This document shows, in pieces, positions 1 through 7,501 of a DNA stretch of 60,869 bases. The notes under the pieces are model-generated. The model did no database searches and was not told the DNA's origin. It saw nothing but the letters and a program-made list of their open reading frames with translations. Every line of letters starts with the position of its first letter. Position 1 is the first letter of the stretch. Source of the stretch: JAAZIN01 sp964464625 (GTDB taxonomy: Bacteria; Bacillota; Dethiobacteria; DTU022); the NCBI GenBank assembly GCA_964464625.1, contig CAYXKD010000007.1, forward strand, positions 1 through 60,869. Reading direction: 5' to 3'. The position numbers and the translations under genes were made by a program.

Positions 1-1
1 T

Positions 2-637
2 GTGATGGGAGTTGCGATTACACTGGGTGTATCGAAGTTGCTTTCACATACTATCTTAAAGGGTTTTTCCTCCACCTTTGCTTTGGAGCTGCCTCCCTAC
101 CGGAAGCCGCAGCTTGGACGAATCCTGGTGCGCTCCTTTGTCGACCGGACTCTTTTTGTGCTGGGCAGGGCTTTGATCGTGGCGGCACCGGCGGGGCTGA
201 TAATCTGGCTGTTGGCCAATATCAAGACAGGAGGTTTCAGCATTCTTCATTACGGCGCCGATTTTTTTCAGCCCTTTGGCGCTCTTCTGGGAATGGATGG
301 CTATATTATCATGGCTTTTCTTCTCGGTCTGCCCGCCAACGAAATTGTAATTCCCGTAATGATTATGAGTTACCTGGCGGCCGGCTCGCTTACAGATTTG
401 ACCAGCCTGGATCAGCTGCGTCAGCTACTGATGGGGCAGGGCTGGAACTGGCTTACCGCTATCTGTGTGATGCTTTTTTCACTCAATCATTTCCCCTGCG
501 GGACAACGCTGCTAACCATTTACCGGGAGACGCGCAGTTTCAAGTGGACCGCTGCTGCCTTCCTAATTCCTACATTGACGGGGATTGTGGTCTGCTTTGT
601 GGTGGCTGGAACTGCTCGTTTGCTGGGACTGGTTTGA
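2..637 (+). CDS. feoB: Ferrous iron transporter FeoB, C-terminal part (5' truncated by window edge)
   Basis: This is the C-terminal membrane (Gate) portion of FeoB, the GTPase-linked Fe2+ permease of the cytoplasmic membrane. The reading frame is open to the left edge, so the N-terminal G domain lies outside the window and the apparent first Met is not the start. Recognisable FeoB segments are ELPPYRKPQLGRILVRSF, the membrane stretch GLPANEIVIPVMIMSYL and CGTTLLTIYRETRSFKW followed by a last hydrophobic helix. The protein ends with a normal stop. The family assignment is secure. What lies upstream, such as feoA, cannot be seen. Confidence 0.9.
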   Translation: MMGVAITLGVSKLLSHTILKGFSSTFALELPPYRKPQLGRILVRSFVDRTLFVLGRALIVAAPAGLIIWLLANIKTGGFSILHYGADFFQPFGALLGMDGYIIMAFLLGLPANEIVIPVMIMSYLAAGSLTDLTSLDQLRQLLMGQGWNWLTAICVMLFSLNHFPCGTTLLTIYRETRSFKWTAAAFLIPTLTGIVVCFVVAGTARLLGLV

Positions 638-669
638 AAGAAGATGATCTTCTCTGAACACACATTGAA

Positions 670-700
670 AAGGAATTTTACCTTTTTTATGGAATTCCTT
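670..700. repeat. Inverted repeat between feoB and the hydrolase
   Basis: Arms AAGGAATT (670-677) and AATTCCTT (693-700) are perfectly complementary around a 15-nt T-rich loop. It lies just after feoB and could form a weak terminator or a processing hairpin. There is no good T-tract after it on the plus strand, so its role is uncertain. Confidence 0.3.
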
Positions 701-733
701 ATAAAGAGTAACGGGAAATAGTATTCTGGGGGC

Positions 734-1552
734 ATGCTCATGGATTGGCAAGGAAAAACCATCGTCAACGGGTGTGGGCTGAAGCTGTCGGCATTGCTGC
801 GCCCGGCGGAACCGCTGCGGGATAAAAGCTCCACTTTGGCGGAAATTGCAGTCGGTGGGCAACCCCGGCTTTTGCCGCCGCTGGTCATTGTCTGCCACGG
901 TTTTACCGGGAGCAAGGAGGGCGGAGGTGGTGCTGTTGACATGGGCGATGAGTTGGCCCGCCGCGGTTTTGCCACCTTGCTTTTTGATTTTAGCGGCAGC
1001 GGTGAAAGCGAGGGACTATGGGAAGAGATCACCCTGTCGCGGCAGGTCGACGATCTCGGAGCTGTTGTTGAATGGGCCCGGTTGCAGGGTTACCGGCGGA
1101 TCATCCTCAACGGGCGCAGTTTCGGCGGCGCTACTGTCCTGGCTTATACCGCATCTGATGCGCAGATTGCTGCTGTTTGCACCTGGGCTGCGCTAGCTCA
1201 TCCGCTACAGCTTTTCAGTAGCTCTGCTGGAAGTAAGGTGAGCCTTGAGGGTTCTGCCTTTGAAAGAATAACCCTTGATGATGGTACAGGATCGATCACT
1301 TTGCAGAGAAGATTCTTTCAGGATCTGCAGCGCCACGATCTGTTGCACTGTGCCTCCCGGATTACACCGCGTCCCCTGCTGCTCATACACGGCACCGCCG
1401 ACGAAGTTGTACCACTTTCTCATGCGCACCTGCTTTTTGACGCTGCAGGAGAGCCGAAGAGACTGGCTCAGGTCAAAGATGCAGATCACCGTTTTACTGA
1501 TTACAGGCGTCAGGTCTGGGAGATTTTTTTTAACTGGCTCGACTGCCTGTAA
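734..1552 (+). CDS. Alpha/beta hydrolase (esterase/peptidase-like)
   Basis: A 272-residue cytoplasmic alpha/beta hydrolase of the prolyl-oligopeptidase-like serine hydrolase group. The triad is visible: nucleophile Ser129 in NGRSFGG, Asp223 in HGTADEVVP and His252 in DADHRF. The oxyanion-hole segment HGFTG is at residues 55-59. The length is normal for the family and there is no signal peptide. The ATG at 734 follows a GGGGG stretch, and an ATG at 740 is an alternative start. The substrate cannot be told from sequence. The gene stands alone between feoB and the penicillin acylase gene. Confidence 0.85.
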   Translation: MLMDWQGKTIVNGCGLKLSALLRPAEPLRDKSSTLAEIAVGGQPRLLPPLVIVCHGFTGSKEGGGGAVDMGDELARRGFATLLFDFSGSGESEGLWEEITLSRQVDDLGAVVEWARLQGYRRIILNGRSFGGATVLAYTASDAQIAAVCTWAALAHPLQLFSSSAGSKVSLEGSAFERITLDDGTGSITLQRRFFQDLQRHDLLHCASRITPRPLLLIHGTADEVVPLSHAHLLFDAAGEPKRLAQVKDADHRFTDYRRQVWEIFFNWLDCL

Positions 1553-1663
1553 TAACCCTTTCTCTGCTTCAACCCTCCTCTCAGAATAGTTGCAAGATTC
1601 CATTGACAGAAACATATCTGGAGGGATAGGATCAGTTTTAGAGTCATGCGGGGAGGGAGAGCT

Positions 1664-4093
1664 TTGATCAGGCGGTTTATAGGCAGAGCGATTTATTTAC
1701 CGGTGTTTCTTCTCTTTCTTTTTACCCTGGGCGGCTGCTCTTCTGAAAAAACAGGTGTTTTTGATCTTATGAACTGGTTTTTTCATCAAAAAAGCGGCCT
1801 GCCTGTTTACAGCGGTTCTGTTACCGCAGGTGTCGGGGTCCCGGTGGAGATCTATTTTGATGATTATGGAGTTGCGCATATATTTGCTGAAAATGAAGTT
1901 GACCTAATCTATGCTCAGGGTTATGTGCAGGCAATGGAGCGGCTTTTCCAGATGGATCTTTTCAGGCGATCCATTGGCGGCTGTCTGGCGGAGATACTGG
2001 GGCCCGATCTCGTTGAATCGGATCGCTTTTCCCGGACAGTGGGCTTTCGCCGCGCTGCTGAGAAGAGTTTTGCAGCTCTTTCTGTGGAGACGAAAGAGCT
2101 GCTGCAGGCCTATGCGGAGGGCGTAAACGATTATATTGAGCTGAACCGCAAAAATCTGCCGCCAGAATTTATTCTATTAGACTATATTCCCGAGCCATGG
2201 GATCCGGTAGACTCCATCTCTATTTCCAAGCTGGTGGCCTGGTCCCTGGGTGGCAATCTTGATACCGAACTATTGCTTGCTGCTCTTGTCGATGAGGTCG
2301 GCATGGAAAAGGCGGCCGAAATTTTCCCTTCATATCCCGAAGAAGGTCTGACAATCATGGGGCAGGCATACTCAGCAGGCTTGAGCAGTAAAAGCGCCCT
2401 TGATCTGATATCGTTAAGCAGCGGCGGAAATTTTCCACAAGGCCTGCCGGGGATTGGTTCGAACAACTGGGTTGTCAGCGGTAGCCGGACCGCTACCGGC
2501 GGCGCCATGCTGGCCAGCGACATGCATCTCACTCTTGATCTGCCTCCCATCTGGTATATGAACTACCTTTCGTCTCCAGAAATTAAGGTTACCGGGGTGA
2601 TGTTCCCCGGTATTGCCGGCGTAATTGCCGGTTTCAACGAAAGGATTGCCTGGGGTGAAACCAATCTGGGCTCCGATGTGATGGACCTTTACCAAATTAA
2701 ATTCAATGAAATAGATGAAACCCTTTATCTTTATAATGAAGAATGGGTTAAGGCTGAAGTTTTCGAGGAGACAATAAAAATAAGAGGCGCCGGGGAGGAG
2801 AACCTGCTCGTCCGTGAAACCTGTTTTGGGCCGGTCATCTCTGACGTGATTCCCCTGAGCCCTGGAGACCTGCCGTTAAGCCTGCGCTGGACCGCTCTTG
2901 ATGCAACCCTCGAGGCTGACGCCATGCTGCAAATGATCCGTGCCTCTGATTTTACTGAATTTCGCAGCGCTCTACAAAAATTTATGGCACCGGCGCAGAA
3001 CTTTGTTTACGCCGATGTGGAGGGTAATATCGGCTATCTTGGTAACGGCCTTTTTCCCATACGCAGCGAGAGCCACCGTGAAGCAGGAAACGGCTTGCTG
3101 CCCGTGCCCGGCTGGAGCGACGAATATGCCTGGACCGGTTGGATTCCCTGGGAGGAGATCCCTTCGCTCTACAATCCTCCTGAGGGGCTGATTGTTACAG
3201 CAAACCATAAAGCAGTTTCTGATGATTATCCCTATTTTCTTTCTTATGGATGGGCCCATCCCGGTAGGGCCTTATCTATTCTGCGGGAATATGATGGCCA
3301 CAACGACCTGACCCTTGAAGATATGCAGAGGGGGCAGGCATGCTTCTATAACAGCCATGCTGCGGAGGTAATACCTTTGCTGGCCGGGGTGCTCAGGGAA
3401 GTGGGCCTGGAGGGCCGTGAAAGGGAAGCACTGCGCATTATGGAGCAGTGGGGAGCCGATCCTGTGGAGAGGTCAGATTCAGCCGGGGCGGCCATATTTC
3501 ACCGTTTCTACACTCTGCTCAACCATAATATTTTCGAAGGGCAGGTTTCAGAAGAACTGCAGGAGCGGCTGCTAAACTGCTCGCTTCTGTTGGTTGACCG
3601 TCTTTTGGCGGCTATAGAGACGGCGTGGATTGAAGATCGCAGCGCACTGGTTTATAAGTGCTTTTCTCAAACCGTATCAGAACTGAGTGAAATAATGGGT
3701 GAAGAAATGGCTCATTGGCAGTGGGGAAAAATACATACCCTTACGTTTAAACACAGCCTGGGCGATGCCGTCAGCAAAAGCCGCTACAACCGTGGGCCCT
3801 TTGAGGTTGGTGGAAGCGGCTCAACCCCGGGAGCACTTTGCTATAGCAGGCAGCTTGAACTGCCCTACCTGGTTTACGCCGGCGCTCCCTGGCGCTACAT
3901 TATCGACCTTTCGGATCATTCCGCCTGCGATATGCTGGCAATAGGCAATTCGGGACATTTCAGCAGCCCCCATTATGATGACCTGTTGGATAAATGGCTG
4001 CACATGGAATATAAAAAGCAATATTTTGATGAAGAAGAAATCAAGAAACTGCCGCGAAAACTGATTCTCCAGCCGCATGGCGAGAAGGAATGA
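1664..4093 (+). CDS. Lipoprotein penicillin acylase family protein (peptidase S45)
   Basis: An Ntn-hydrolase of the penicillin/acyl-homoserine-lactone acylase family, about 809 residues, which hydrolyses amides of small acyl groups. I chose the TTG at 1664 because GGAGG at 1652-1656 sits 7 nt upstream. An in-frame ATG at 1646 would add six residues but lacks a well-placed site. The N-terminus is a lipoprotein signal with lipobox LGGC (Cys25), so the enzyme should be anchored outside the membrane. The autocleavage site is Gly-Ser in GIGSNNWVVSG; Ser266 would become the N-terminal nucleophile of the beta chain. The early segment DDYGVAHIFAENE is typical of the alpha chain. The natural substrate is unknown. 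Confidence 0.9.
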   Translation: MIRRFIGRAIYLPVFLLFLFTLGGCSSEKTGVFDLMNWFFHQKSGLPVYSGSVTAGVGVPVEIYFDDYGVAHIFAENEVDLIYAQGYVQAMERLFQMDLFRRSIGGCLAEILGPDLVESDRFSRTVGFRRAAEKSFAALSVETKELLQAYAEGVNDYIELNRKNLPPEFILLDYIPEPWDPVDSISISKLVAWSLGGNLDTELLLAALVDEVGMEKAAEIFPSYPEEGLTIMGQAYSAGLSSKSALDLISLSSGGNFPQGLPGIGSNNWVVSGSRTATGGAMLASDMHLTLDLPPIWYMNYLSSPEIKVTGVMFPGIAGVIAGFNERIAWGETNLGSDVMDLYQIKFNEIDETLYLYNEEWVKAEVFEETIKIRGAGEENLLVRETCFGPVISDVIPLSPGDLPLSLRWTALDATLEADAMLQMIRASDFTEFRSALQKFMAPAQNFVYADVEGNIGYLGNGLFPIRSESHREAGNGLLPVPGWSDEYAWTGWIPWEEIPSLYNPPEGLIVTANHKAVSDDYPYFLSYGWAHPGRALSILREYDGHNDLTLEDMQRGQACFYNSHAAEVIPLLAGVLREVGLEGREREALRIMEQWGADPVERSDSAGAAIFHRFYTLLNHNIFEGQVSEELQERLLNCSLLLVDRLLAAIETAWIEDRSALVYKCFSQTVSELSEIMGEEMAHWQWGKIHTLTFKHSLGDAVSKSRYNRGPFEVGGSGSTPGALCYSRQLELPYLVYAGAPWRYIIDLSDHSACDMLAIGNSGHFSSPHYDDLLDKWLHMEYKKQYFDEEEIKKLPRKLILQPHGEKE

Positions 4094-4250
4094 TAGATGA
4101 CCCCGGTAGTTTTCATTACCGGTATGGTTTACCATCTGGAAAGGGCTACCGGGGAAGCGATTGCTAGCGATACTTTTTGTAATTTGCTCATTGGTGGCAC
4201 AGAAGAAAAAGATGAATGTACTAATAAACCTTTATCTAAGGCATAAAATG

Positions 4251-4324
4251 TGGCTGGGGCGGTAGGGTTCGAACCTACGATGCGGGATCCAAAGTCCCGT
4301 GCCTTGCCGCTTGGCTACGCCCCA
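4251..4324 (-). tRNA. tRNA-Gln (anticodon TTG)
   Basis: Read on the minus strand, the 74 nt fold into a complete cloverleaf. The acceptor arms are TGGGGCG/CGCCCCA, the anticodon loop is CTTTGGA with anticodon TTG, and the T arm is GGTTCGAACC. The 3' CCA is encoded. It lies 13 nt downstream of the tRNA-His gene and is probably cotranscribed with it. Confidence 0.97.
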
Positions 4325-4337
4325 GCATAGATAAAGA

Positions 4338-4414
4338 TGGGGTGAGTGATGGGACTCGAACCCACGACCTCCAGGGCCACAACCTGGCGCTCTAACCAAC
4401 TGAGCTACACCCAC
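4338..4414 (-). tRNA. tRNA-His (anticodon GTG)
   Basis: Read on the minus strand, the acceptor arms are GTGGGTG/CACTCAC, the anticodon stem is CCAGG/CCTGG with loop TTGTGGC (anticodon GTG), and CCA is encoded. The extra 5' G typical of tRNA-His is encoded at 4415 and can pair with the discriminator C. It is the first gene of a two-tRNA unit. Confidence 0.97.
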
Positions 4415-4426
4415 CTCGCGCTGATA

Positions 4427-4455
4427 ATTCTAACATGCGCCGGGCTAAAAGTCAA
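4427..4455 (-). promoter_or_regulatory. Sigma-A-type promoter of the tRNA-His/tRNA-Gln unit
   Basis: On the minus strand, -35 TTGACT (4450-4455) and -10 TAGAAT (4427-4432) are separated by exactly 17 nt, and the tRNA-His 5' end is about 12 nt downstream of the -10. Confidence 0.75.
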
Positions 4456-4501
4456 AGCGCGGCCTCAGGGCAAAAATTGGGGCAGCTTGTAATATCCAGG
4501 G

Positions 4502-4530
4502 TTTACCTTTAAAGGTTTCTGCTCTATAAT
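4502..4530 (+). promoter_or_regulatory. Sigma-A-type promoter of the LiaF-like gene
   Basis: -35 TTTACC (4502-4507) and a perfect -10 TATAAT (4525-4530) are separated by 17 nt. They lie about 60 nt upstream of the LiaF-like start and diverge from the tRNA promoter. Confidence 0.65.
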
Positions 4531-4588
4531 TTAACCGGGCGGCTGCGTTCACCGGTGGATTAAATATTGCGTAAAGGGGGTTTTGCAG

Positions 4589-5350
4589 GTGCGGTTATTA
4601 AGCGGCCGGTTATTTGTCGGACTTTTTTTGCTTCTTATCGGGATAGCTATAATATTAAGCCTGCTGGGTTTTGAAGTCAGCGTAAGGGAGATACTCTCTT
4701 ACTGGCCTCTCATTTTGATTTTTTTGGGCCTTGACTGGATGATCTCTGCGTTCCGGCCGGGCTCTGCAGCGGGGGAAAGAAAGGTCATATTTTCTTCAGG
4801 GCGTTTTTTTAGCGGACTGGCTGTTTTTCTGGTCGGCGTTTTTTACCTGGCTCGCAGGTTCGGCTATTTGGAGAAAATTGGGTCGGAATTGATGTGGAGC
4901 GTATTATTTGCGGTGCTGTTGATTTTTGCCGGTGTCCATCTTATCCGCGGTCGGGCGCTTTCCGGGAGCAGTGGCGGGCGCCTGGCTTTCCTGGGAGGGT
5001 TAAATGTGGGCGCTTCAACGCTCTGGAAGCTGGAAAGCGGCAGCTATTTTGCATTTATGGGCGGTATCGAGATGGACCTGACAAGGGCGGAGCTTCCCGA
5101 GGGAGAAACAATCATTGACCTGACGGCGGTTATGGGAGGAATTAACGTAAAAATACCCTCCGATATGGTGGTGGTCTATGAGGGAACCGCCGTTCTCGGC
5201 GGCGTTGCCTTCAAGGAACAGGCAGACGGCGGTATCGTGGCCGGCCACAGAACTGGCGAGGCAGATGAAGGCGCCGACAAATTCCTGCGCATCCAGGCCC
5301 GTTCCTTTATGGGAGGCATCGATATCAAGGAGAAGAAGGCTCCGGCCTAA
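4589..5350 (+). CDS. LiaF-like membrane protein (LiaI/LiaF transmembrane plus cell-wall stress domain)
   Basis: A membrane protein of about 253 residues. The N-terminal half has about four hydrophobic helices, including GLFLLLIGIAIILSLLGF and YWPLILIFLGLDWMI. The C-terminal half is a repeat-rich beta domain with MGGIEMDLTRAELPEGET, MGGINVKIPSD and MGGIDIKEKK, characteristic of LiaF-type C-terminal domains. LiaF proteins inhibit LiaRS-type envelope-stress signalling in other Firmicutes, but no LiaS/LiaR pair is present here, so that role is only inferred. I prefer GTG 4589, 8 nt after GGGGG, over TTG 4583. The stop overlaps the convergent Mur ligase stop by 4 nt. Confidence 0.75.
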   Translation: MRLLSGRLFVGLFLLLIGIAIILSLLGFEVSVREILSYWPLILIFLGLDWMISAFRPGSAAGERKVIFSSGRFFSGLAVFLVGVFYLARRFGYLEKIGSELMWSVLFAVLLIFAGVHLIRGRALSGSSGGRLAFLGGLNVGASTLWKLESGSYFAFMGGIEMDLTRAELPEGETIIDLTAVMGGINVKIPSDMVVVYEGTAVLGGVAFKEQADGGIVAGHRTGEADEGADKFLRIQARSFMGGIDIKEKKAPA

Positions 5351-6888
5351 ATACCTGCTACCCGGTTCTGCAGCGGCTGGAATACTTTTTCTCGGTCTAG
5401 CTGGGGATAAAGACGGTGGATCATCTCAAGGCAGATCTTGGCGCCATAGTCCATGCCCTGGCAGCCCAGCAGCAGAAGGACGTCACCGGTGGCGGTGCGG
5501 GAAAGCCCGGTATTAATGGCTTCAGGCAGCTCCTGATGAAGTTCCACTTCGATGCCTGCTTTCTTCATTTCTTCTAAAAAGACTTCGATCTCTCCCTTTG
5601 TCACCAGATCTTTTTCGGTGACATGGCTGCTGCTGCTGCTGGCAATGACCTTATCAACACCGAGCTGCGGGATCCATTTTGCCATCGTCTCGGCATTTTC
5701 GCGGTTCACAGTGACGCCCCGGCTGCCCCGGATGGCGTAGACCAGGTGGAGGCGCCGGTATTTCATAAATTTCAGCGTCTCCAGGGTGACATCGATATTG
5801 CCGCTGTTGGCAAAGTGATCATCGATCACTTTGAAGTCGCCGTCAAAGATCAGCTCAAAGCGGCGCTCCACTCCGCGAAATTTTTTCAGAGCTTGCTGAA
5901 TCACATTTATGGGGACACTGCAAAGTAAGCCACAGAGCAGTGCTGCCATAGCGTTATAAACACTGTGCAGACCCAGGACGGATAGTTCAATAGGGAATGT
6001 TTTCAGGCCGCCGGTAAGCTGATCTGCAAGTCCCGTTTTTTTCAACTCAACGTTAAAATGCGCCCGCCCTGTTGTCAGATCAAGATCGGTGACCACACAG
6101 TCGGCGTCGCTGTTTTTGAATCCGTAGGTAAGGGTCCGGGCGGCGGTCTCCCTGCTCAGGGAGGCTGCATAGGGGCAATCCATGTTGAAGACAGCCCGGT
6201 TATCGGAAGTGGCCCGGCGCACCAGGCCGGCTTTAGTTTGAAAGTAGTTTTCAAAAGAGCCGTGCAGATCAATATGCTCACGGCTGATATTGTTAAGGAC
6301 AATGATGTCGTATTCGACAGAATCGATCCGCTTCAGATCGATCCCCGAGGAGGAGACTTCCATGGTTACATGGGAAACCCCCTCTTCCACCATCTGGTGT
6401 AGATAATAGTGCAGATCCAGCGACTCTGGAGTGGTCAGCAGCGCCGGGCGGATCTTGCTGCCTGATTTGACGATGACCGTTCCGATGAGCCCTGTTTTTA
6501 GCCCCTGTTCTTCCAATATGGCATTGGTCATGAAGGAAGTCGTGGTTTTGCCGTTGCTGGCGGTAACACCGATCATCTTTAATTTTCCTGAGGGATGTCC
6601 GTAGAAACTATCCGCCAGCATTGCCAGGGCGCTTCGGCTGTCAGCAACGCAGTATTGGGGCAAATCTATCAGCGGTTGAATATCTTCGACAATGGCTGCA
6701 ACAGCGCCTTTCTCCTTTGCCTGCGCCAGATATAAATGGCCGTCGGTTTTGAAGCCCCTGATACAGACAAAAAGTTGTCCCGGCAACACCCGCTCCGAGT
6801 GGTAGGCCAGTCCTGTAATTTCAGGACTGGTGTTATCGGTTTTTTCTAATATTTCAACACCTTTAAGCAGCTCATGCAGCGAAATCAT
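5347..6888 (-). CDS. Divergent MurE-like Mur ligase
   Basis: A three-domain Mur ligase of 513 residues that should join an amino acid or similar amine to a carboxylate with ATP. The ATP loop is GVTASNGKTTT (about 107-117), the carbamylated Lys region is FQTKAGL (Lys219), and the N-terminal domain ISLHELLKGVEIL...LAYHSERVLPGQLFVCIRG is MurE-like. The C-terminal domain departs from MurE: the usual DYAHTPD is IDDHFANSGN, GGDRDxxKRP is RGSRGVTVNREN, and the diaminopimelate-recognition motif DNPR is missing (ASSSSSHVTEKD at that place). The substrate is therefore unknown. I chose ATG 6888, with AGGGGTG upstream; an open frame extends further 5' without a good site. Confidence 0.8.
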   Translation of the reverse strand: MISLHELLKGVEILEKTDNTSPEITGLAYHSERVLPGQLFVCIRGFKTDGHLYLAQAKEKGAVAAIVEDIQPLIDLPQYCVADSRSALAMLADSFYGHPSGKLKMIGVTASNGKTTTSFMTNAILEEQGLKTGLIGTVIVKSGSKIRPALLTTPESLDLHYYLHQMVEEGVSHVTMEVSSSGIDLKRIDSVEYDIIVLNNISREHIDLHGSFENYFQTKAGLVRRATSDNRAVFNMDCPYAASLSRETAARTLTYGFKNSDADCVVTDLDLTTGRAHFNVELKKTGLADQLTGGLKTFPIELSVLGLHSVYNAMAALLCGLLCSVPINVIQQALKKFRGVERRFELIFDGDFKVIDDHFANSGNIDVTLETLKFMKYRRLHLVYAIRGSRGVTVNRENAETMAKWIPQLGVDKVIASSSSSHVTEKDLVTKGEIEVFLEEMKKAGIEVELHQELPEAINTGLSRTATGDVLLLLGCQGMDYGAKICLEMIHRLYPQLDREKVFQPLQNRVAGI

Positions 6889-7065
6889 TTTTATGTGCAC
6901 CCCTGTCTGTAAAGCTCCATTCATCCACATCATTCTTTGAATAGCAGCCGGAATCCTGCTCGTATTGATGATCACTTTGAGATCAATTCTTTCCAGAACG
7001 GCCCGGCATGATTCATGAGCTCAATCCGGCGGCATCTTTTACTCTTTATGCAGGGATGGGGGGAA

Positions 7066-7101
7066 TTAGTAAAATAAAGAACCCGCTAGTGCGGGTTCTT
7101 T
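7066..7101 (-). terminator. Rho-independent terminator of the ferredoxin gene
   Basis: Perfect 11-bp stem AAAGAACCCGC/GCGGGTTCTTT (7076-7086 and 7091-7101) with a 4-nt loop. On the minus strand it is followed by ATTTTACT, and it lies about 35 nt after the ferredoxin stop. Confidence 0.75.
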
Positions 7102-7136
7102 AAAAAACTAGTCACTACTGGTGCCTGATAAGCCAA

Positions 7137-7322
7137 TTACTCAACAATTTGAATGGATTCAGTGGGGCATTCTTCGGCAGCTTCGCGGCATTTTTCCTCG
7201 TATTCTGCGGGAATGGGATTCACTTTTACCTCGGCCTTTTCATCGCCGAGTTCAAAGACCTCCGGGCAAATATCTTCGCAGACACCACAAGCGCTGCACT
7301 CGTCGTCGATTCTAACCTCCAT
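7137..7322 (-). CDS. Single-cluster [4Fe-4S] ferredoxin
   Basis: A 61-residue acidic electron carrier. Cysteines C9, C12, C15 and C19 form CSACGVCEDICP, and a second pair is at C45 and C52 (ECPTESI). The pattern matches small monocluster ferredoxins of anaerobic Firmicutes and Thermotogae; typically three N-terminal Cys plus the later Cys-Pro hold one cluster, and the other two Cys may form a disulfide. An AAGGAGG site is 6 nt from the ATG and a strong terminator follows, so it appears monocistronic. Its redox partners are not shown by context, although Rnf elsewhere in the window oxidises ferredoxin. Confidence 0.93.
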   Translation of the reverse strand: MEVRIDDECSACGVCEDICPEVFELGDEKAEVKVNPIPAEYEEKCREAAEECPTESIQIVE

Positions 7323-7501
7323 ATTGAACCTCCTTACAATTATTTCTCGATCTTTATTCGATATACAAGGTGTTATTCCTTTTTTTTAAGGAAATATATT
7401 GCGTCTGTCGCTTGTTTCTGAAGGAAATGTCCGGAAAGGAGTGAATAAAAATGTAAAGCTATCTTTCTGACTATAAGGAGAAAAGGGCGGTCCGGGTTAT
7501 A

